Positions 57,961 through 64,000 of a DNA stretch of 64,000 bases are shown one piece after another (position 1 is the stretch's first letter; each line of letters opens with the position of its first letter). The position numbers and the translations under genes are program-made. This DNA is from Gigaspora rosea. Taxonomy: Eukaryota; Glomeromycota; Glomeromycetes; Diversisporales; Gigasporaceae. The notes under the pieces were generated by a model that was given only the letters and a program-made list of their open reading frames with translations, was not told the DNA's origin and ran no database searches. Location: assembly GCA_003550325.1 (NCBI GenBank), contig QKWP01000045.1, forward strand, positions 547,166 to 611,165. Direction: 5' to 3'.

Positions 57961-58570
57961 AGCAATAAAATCCAAAAAACATACTACAATATCTACTGTA
58001 GCTGTGACTGATACTAATAATACTTGCAAGCCACTTAAAATAGGGGAGGGGATAGAGCCAAGGCGAGCAATAGCAAAACCAAAGGTAACTTCTTCAATTC
58101 CGAAACAACAAACCCTTATAACTTCATTCCTTAATATACGCATGCCCATAGCCACCATTCATACACTTAGCCCTACTTCAATATATCCTCTTTACCAATA
58201 TTTGTCGAAACCTAAATTTGCTAAAATCATACGATACTACAACAAAAACAACAAACAAACCCACTCTTAAACAAGAAGCCTCAATCAAAACACAAACTAT
58301 AAAAAAAAAAATCTAAATGATCTGCAATAAAATCAGCTGATCTCGCAATAATGACTGCTCCATCACTTTGTTGACGAGCTTATTGGTAATTGCAGTGATT
58401 GTATGTCTGTGTAGAGATCTACAAATTTGATTATTCAATAAATTACCAGCGTGAGTATGAAGTTTCATTCATTTCACTGTAACAATTGTGTCAGGACAAT
58501 TTATAATTAATCATAATCATTTAATTGTTCAATAAATTACCATGCATTAATTTAAATTGATTGCCCTTAA

Positions 58571-58601
58571 CCCGTGCCGGAGGCACGGGCTAATATGCTA
58601 G
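58571..58601 (+). mobile_element. Helitron 3' terminus (perfect hairpin + CTAG|T)
   Basis: CCCGTGCC-GGA-GGCACGGG is an 8-bp perfect stem, followed eight bases later by CTAG and a T. It matches the Helitron 3' rule (hairpin, then CTRR|T) more closely than the other candidates. The upstream 'GAGTATGAAGTTTAATTC' repeats and possible exon fragments may belong to the same element. Confidence 0.6.
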
Positions 58602-59509
58602 TTATTAAATAAAATAGGTGGTGCATAAGCACTACCCATTGCACTAGTACTATATTAGATGCAAGAAAAAAAATTTTGAATTGGTTAAAAGCAACTTAAT
58701 TATATTAAAAAAACTTTCTTTTTATACTTGTATGTATGTTTTACTTTATGTTTATACTTATACTTTTTGAGTTTTTTAGAATTTTGGTTTTTTTTTCTTT
58801 TGATTTTTTGCTAGTATAATTAATTGATTGTCAAAGACAGTAATAAAAATTGAAATAAAAGAATTTGTTCTTTTTTTGTATTGGTTCAATTATGTAATAT
58901 AACATGTAAATTTTTTTTTGTTTTGTATAAATAAATAAAAATAAAAAAGTAGATATTGTATCATAAATTCTCTATATATACTGTTACATGAAACTAAACT
59001 AAATAAAAAAAATTTCTGCTAATTGTAGCTTATAGCTTAGATATGATTCAGGTACTACGCCCTAACGTGCTCTGTTTAAACAAATAAAAAATACTAAATA
59101 AATAAATAATTAATTAAAAATTAAAAAAATAAAAAAAAAATCAACATCACTAAAATTTTTTCCTACTTTTTTTTGAGTGTTTGAAAAAAATAATGGGTGC
59201 TATTACTGTACTTTGCAATATAATTGACTATGATTACATTTTGCCTAAAATAAGTATTACTATTGCTCAATTACTTTATTTGAACAAAAAAGAACATATG
59301 GAGTTCCATTCACTATCAATTACAAGCATTATATCATGCATATCAAAATATTTCCAAATTTTAAGAAATATTCCCATCCAAAATTAACTATTTGTTTTAT
59401 AATCAATTGCATCTTTGCATGTAAATGTCACCAAAAAGAATTCATATAGCTGTAATAAGAATTAGTTATTAGTGTTAAATAGCAGTATGAATATTGTTAC
59501 TTACCCATC
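58602..59509. other. AT-rich intergenic, nothing recognised
   Basis: T-rich and A-rich runs. The plus frame at 59,181-59,387 has no motif. Confidence 0.4.
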
Positions 59510-60650
59510 TTACCCATAGGTCCTTGCACTGCTATTGCAGCTATGGGGCCTAATCACAGTATAAGGTCATTGCACTGTGGAGCCTAATCACAACCTGAGG
59601 TCCTAGTACTGTTATTGCAGGCAGCCTAATTACAATCTGAGGTTCTTGTACTGCTATTGCAACCATAGAGTCTAATCACATTATAAGATTCTTGCACTGC
59701 TATTGTAGCCATAGAGCCCAATCACAACAAGAGGTCCTTGTACTGCTATTGCAGCTACAAAGCCTAATCAAAATAAAGATACTATTGTAGCCACGAAGCC
59801 TAATCACAATATAAAGTCTTTGCACTGCTATTGCAGCTATTGTAGCTATAGAGCCTAATTATTAATTAGAGGTTCTTGTACTGCAATTGCAGCCATGAAA
59901 CCTAATAACAATATGAGGTCCTTGCACTGCTATTGCAGCTGCAGAGCCTAATTATCAAATATGAGATCCTTGTACTATCTTTTTAGCTACAGACCCTAAT
60001 ACTAGCCTAATTTACAACATGAGATTCTTGCAATGCTATTGCTATTATAGAGCCTAATTGAATATAAGATCCTTGTACTACTAATCACCAAATACAAAAC
60101 CTTGCCCGCTATCGCAGCCACAAAGCCTAATCAAAATTAGAGTCTTTGCCTAATAACCAATTGCATTGCTATTGCCTGATCATTAACATAGGGTCATTGT
60201 ACTGCTATTGCAGCTATAGTGCCTAATTATACATGAGATCTTTGCACTACTATTGTAGCCACAGATCAACTTTAAGTCCTTGCCTAATTATTAGCAAAAT
60301 GCTATTGATCTAATCATCAACATGAGGCCCTTGCACTGTAAATACAATACGAGATTCTTGAAATGCTAAATGCTATTATAGCTACAAAGCCTAATTATCA
60401 AATATGAGTTTCTTGCTGTTGTAGCAGTGGTGCCTAATCAAGGTATAAAGTTTTTGTACTACTAATCACAAATGCGGACCCTTGCACTGCTGTTGTAGCC
60501 ACAAACCTAATTAAACATTATAAAAATAACCAAATAATAGGTCCCTGCACTATATCACTTAACCTCAAATAATGTTCTTGCACTATTACTGTAGCCACAG
60601 AACCTAATTGCAACATGGTATTTTTGCACCTACAGAAAAAGATCCCAGAC
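59510..60650 (+). repeat. 'CCTTGCACTGCTATTGCAGC' satellite, array 2
   Basis: Roughly twenty or more degenerate units of 40-60 bp with the order AGGTCCTTGCACTGC, TATTGCAGC, YAYAGAGCCTAATCACAA. The units erode towards the right end. Compared with array 1, many C and G positions appear as T and A. Confidence 0.8.
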
Positions 60651-61045
60651 ATCTTTCATATAGGTCATAACTAATTTGCATGAATTTAGACATTTTTGCT
60701 ACCTCTAAAATTAAGTAAATTTGCTAAAAGTTGGATTATTACATGTAAATTTTATAGTAATTTGCTAAAAACTAAATTATAACATCTAGCATCAGGTAAA
60801 TAAATATAGTTCAAATTTTTTAAAACTATAATTAATAAAAATTTGTGCAAATCAGTAACCCTGCCGATAGCCGATAAAGAATTTTTTTAATTTTTTGTAC
60901 AGATCTTAATGCTAGTTAATTGGAGAATTTCTAATATTAAAATATGATACTGAATTGAAATAAGATTTTTAATCAAATATAGTATTAAAGTAGTACAAAA
61001 AACTACATTTAATATGTTAAACCCTATATTAATTAAATATTAAAA
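60651..61045. other. AT-rich intergenic, nothing recognised
   Basis: A short repeat of AAATTTGCTAAAA words lies near 60,720-60,780. No gene. Confidence 0.35.
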
Positions 61046-61048
61046 TAA

Positions 61049-61509
61049 GGCCACACAAACTTATACTATTGGTTTTCATATCCCAGCTGGGTCAGTGAGG
61101 TGGGGTTTTGAAATTTTAATTTTTTAATATATTAGCCAATAGAAATTCTCCATTCATAATTATGGAACAGAGCGAATTTTTAATATAGTAAAGATTATCA
61201 ATCAATTACATATATAAATAATAATAACGAATATAAAACTTTAACTTTTACTAAAACATGCCTATGGTGTTATTGATCAGTGCAATATGTTCTAAGAAAA
61301 CAAAGTTTGCCCATATGACAGTATAAAGAATAATGTTTAAATTTTTGATGTAGAAAATTTTTATCGGGTATCCGGTTGTAAGACAATAAAATTTTTAAAT
61401 AAAATTTTTTTTATTAAAAATTTTTTTTAAAAAAAATTAAAATCCGAGTTGCTGGGTCACGAAAGGTTACTTGGTGATATGAAACCCAATAGTCTAAATT
61501 TGTATAGCC
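61049..61509. mobile_element. PIF/Harbinger-like MITE (461 bp, TAA TSD)
   Basis: The termini are GGCCACACAAACTTATACTA and the mirrored GGCTATACAAATTTAGACTA, pairing about 34 bp to TTTCATATC. They are flanked by TAA (61046-61048, 61510-61512). A three-base TWA duplication with GGC ends fits Harbinger/Tourist elements. No transposase. Confidence 0.7.
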
Positions 61510-61512
61510 TAA

Positions 61513-62318
61513 TTTATAATTATTTTAGACAATTTTACAACAAAATTATAAATATTTTTTTAATATTTAGGTTTTTTAAGGTGTATTACATTTATGAAGT
61601 ATAAAATCTTAAAATATAATAGATTTTTAAGGTTTGTATTACCTAAGTTTTATTTCTTTTTCTTTATATTTGTTATTTTAGTATTGTTTAGATGTAAAAA
61701 AAATGCAAAAACAACACACTAACTTAATTGGGACTTAAAAGTAGCAATCTCGGATCAGATGAAAAGGCATTTACAGATGCACTGTGCAAGAATAATTATC
61801 TGGCAGTTTCAAGATTCGGATAGTAACAAAGAATTAGACTATTGTATTACAATTAGAGTATACATTTATATAAATAATAAATACTCATTATCATATGTTA
61901 CTAGTTACTAAATTTATTAATCAGACTATACTACTTAGGATTATGAGTATGTAAAAGGACAGTTTTAGAAGTGTCTAATAAAGGTAGTACTTACATATGA
62001 TATACTAATACCCAGTAAACTTGTTCAAAAAATGATTATACACTTCACAATCACATGTAATTGGAAATTAAAATTATTTAAGAATTAAAATAGTAGAACA
62101 TATTTATTACAAACTTGGGTCTTTCAATTCACTTCAGAAGCAAAAAGAAGGCAAATTTTATAGGTGATGTGCCGCATATAGTACAGTATACAAAAATTTT
62201 TTTAGAATATTCTAGAACAAATCATAAAACTATTTATATCTTAAATTTTCCCTGCCTTTTATTTTCTAAGTATATATACTGTATTTCACATACTATACAC
62301 ACTATACAACTATATGTA
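61513..62318. other. AT-rich intergenic, nothing recognised
   Basis: The open frame at 62,115-62,342 runs into the next element's left end and has no motif. Confidence 0.4.
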
Positions 62319-62326
62319 CTGTACGT

Positions 62327-63526
62327 CAGTGATAGCAAATAACCTGAAATGACCTACATGACTTAAATGAATAGTGACTAGTCATTAGTCATTTTGGGGC
62401 TTTAAATGATTTAGAATGTCATTTGACATTTGTTTACAATAATCTATTGTACTTTTAGCCAATCAAATTAAGTACTAAAAAGTTAATTTTTTATAATTAT
62501 GATATATGTACATACTGTACAAACTTTGCAAGATAAATAATTTAATAAAAAATTTTATTAAAATGAATTTCTGTCACTTGTTCTACACAAGATTGCACAA
62601 TATAACCTATAAAAAATGTGGTCTGAGGTGTGGTACGAGTTTGTGTTGGGAATACACAAAATCGCACGGTCAGAGTGATACATACAGGCGCATTAACAGA
62701 ATATCATAGTAAAAAGTAGTACAAAAATTATAAGAGGAGGTGGCACATTATATCATGTCATGTATAATGGCTAGAGTAGCAGATATTAGAACATCAATTA
62801 ACAAAAAGCAGGGGGTTTAGAGTGACATATTGATGTTACTATCTCAATTTTATATGACGTAAGAGTGACGTTGTGACGTCACTACCTCAGACCTTTCAAA
62901 TGTTTGCAGCTATAATGGCACCTTCATTCACAGAATAATACGTGTCAAAGGTGGTATGTGTTTGCTCATTTCACAAAGAGCAAAAGATCAATATATGATA
63001 TTTTTTAAAAAAATTGCGATAGCCTATAATTTTGCTAATGAACTACTCTGGGTGTCTTAACAAAAAAAATTCCTTACAAAATTTTGATACATATGCAGTT
63101 AATTTGTTCATATTATATTCATTGTTGATATAAAATTATGTAATCTACTTGTATTTATTTTTTTTTATCACAGTGGTATAGCACGGTAATTCACACTAAT
63201 TACCTGTGCCAAAACCCGTGCCATTTGAACTAGTAAAGTGTTGCAACACCGAGTCATTAACGGTCCAATTGGTACGGATATACGGTTCATCACGGACCAA
63301 AAATCTGTGCTAATCCAAGCTTATTACGTATAAAATCTGTAATCGATTATGCATAATGGACCAAATGACCCAAATGACACAGTTCATCTTGAAATGACCT
63401 GTGTCATTTGGTTACAGGTTATTTGCAAATGACCCAAAATTTGAATGACCATAATGACTGGTCATTTTAAAGTCATTTTAGGTCATTAGTTATTTGAGTA
63501 AATAACCTAGTTATTTACTATCACTG
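62327..63526. mobile_element. hAT-like element (1.2 kb, 8-bp TSD)
   Basis: The termini are CAGTGATAGCAAATAACCTG and the mirrored CAGTGATAGTAAATAACTAG. The flanks CTGTACGT (62319-62326) and CTGTATGT (63527-63534) differ by one C/T. AAATGACC/GGTCATTT words are clustered inside both ends (62,350-62,430 and 63,360-63,500), as expected of subterminal transposase sites. There is no transposase. Confidence 0.82.
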
Positions 63527-63534
63527 CTGTATGT

Positions 63535-64000
63535 ACTGTACGCTAAAAAAAATTCAGACATCATATAAATATCATATTACTAGTTATACTATATATTCTT
63601 CAGAAGTCTTGCAAGAAAAATGTAGCAAATGTTTATAGTTTTGGAGTTAATATGGTTATATTAAAATAATAAACAGACAAAAACTTTTCAACAGTAAGCT
63701 TTTGTTATTAGTTTTGTATTAAAGATCTGCAATAGGTTACGATCTGAGTTCACTTTAGAATTTCTATACCATATTAATTTTTTTGATTTAAGTTATAGTC
63801 TTAGATCAGAAGGAGAAAAACATTAGCAGGCATACTTTGTAAGAACACCACACTGACTTTTTTGGCAATATTTTATTTTTTTAGATCTTAAGTTAACTTT
63901 GGAAGATTGAAAAAATGTTTTAGCTAATATATTTGGTAAGATCGAACTTTGGTTGTATCTTGAATTATTGTTGAGATGGTAGGTAGTAGGTGATCACAAG
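63535..64000. other. AT-rich, nothing recognised to the window end
   Basis: No credible open frame, repeat or terminus. Confidence 0.4.

Noticed and set aside
57237-58270. Two plus frames (84 and 107 codons) and antisense frames around the first satellite array
   Set aside because: They begin or end in satellite or tandem-repeat sequence and show no recognisable domain. A gene cannot be excluded but is not supported.
59510-60650. CRISPR-like array
   Set aside because: Units are degenerate and contiguous with no unique spacers, and the genome is eukaryotic, so this is a satellite.

Overview
The window is an extremely AT-rich, gene-poor stretch of a eukaryotic genome. It most likely comes from a fungus of the arbuscular-mycorrhizal group (Glomeromycotina, Rhizophagus-like). 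That is an inference from three things: a Zn(II)2Cys6 (fungal-type) regulator with an ARKRGPKSN linker at about 22 kb, spliceosomal introns of about 60-80 bp in a P-loop NTPase gene at 1-4.2 kb, and a dense load of hAT, MULE, Helitron, LINE and SINE-like repeats. No rRNA, bona fide tRNA, CRISPR array or bacterial operon is visible.

Layout. 1-4.2 kb: a minus-strand P-loop NTPase gene that can be assembled into five exons, with a degenerate LINE (RNase H domain) sitting inside one of its introns and two apparent frameshifts. 4.9-9.7 kb: a hAT MITE with an 8-bp target duplication, a 1.3-kb tRNA-headed SINE-like retroposon, small palindromes, Helitron-like 3' ends, and a TA-flanked element carrying a nested MULE-type MITE with a 9-bp duplication. 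9.75-13.9 kb: a possible 4.2-kb inverted-repeat element surrounding a clear 2.1-kb palindromic element with a perfect 8-bp duplication. 15-18 kb: a MITE, a Helitron-like end and an eroded integrase-like zinc-binding fragment. 18-24.4 kb: the quietest part, holding the only intact recognisable gene (Zn2Cys6 regulator, 22,033-22,530). 24.4-27 kb: a hAT-like element with inverted arrays of a GTTTCGGAAG-type motif at both ends, then a second copy of the hAT MITE. 27.2-32.8 kb: a 5.6-kb hAT transposon with its own transposase pseudogene, interrupted by two fold-back elements. 33-39 kb: more fold-back elements and degenerate tandem repeats. 39.6-53.3 kb: a satellite of about 215-bp dimeric units, repeatedly opened by insertions, including a four-level nest at 41.7-47.0 kb. 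54.5-60.7 kb: possible captured exon fragments, tandem repeats, an assembly gap, a Helitron 3' terminus and two arrays of a 'CCTTGCACTGC' satellite. 61-63.5 kb: a Harbinger-like MITE and a 1.2-kb hAT-like element.

A thread through the window is transition decay. Most recognisable in-frame stops in the LINE and hAT relics fall at conserved Trp or Gln codons (G->A or C->T). In five element pairs the single mismatch between target-site duplicates is C/T or G/A. One palindrome copy differs from its relative by seven G:C->A:T changes in 18 bases. This suggests cytosine-methylation-driven decay or a RIP-like process.

All coordinates and motif matches were read by eye. Family assignments rest on terminal repeats, target duplications and protein motifs, and no similarity search was possible.
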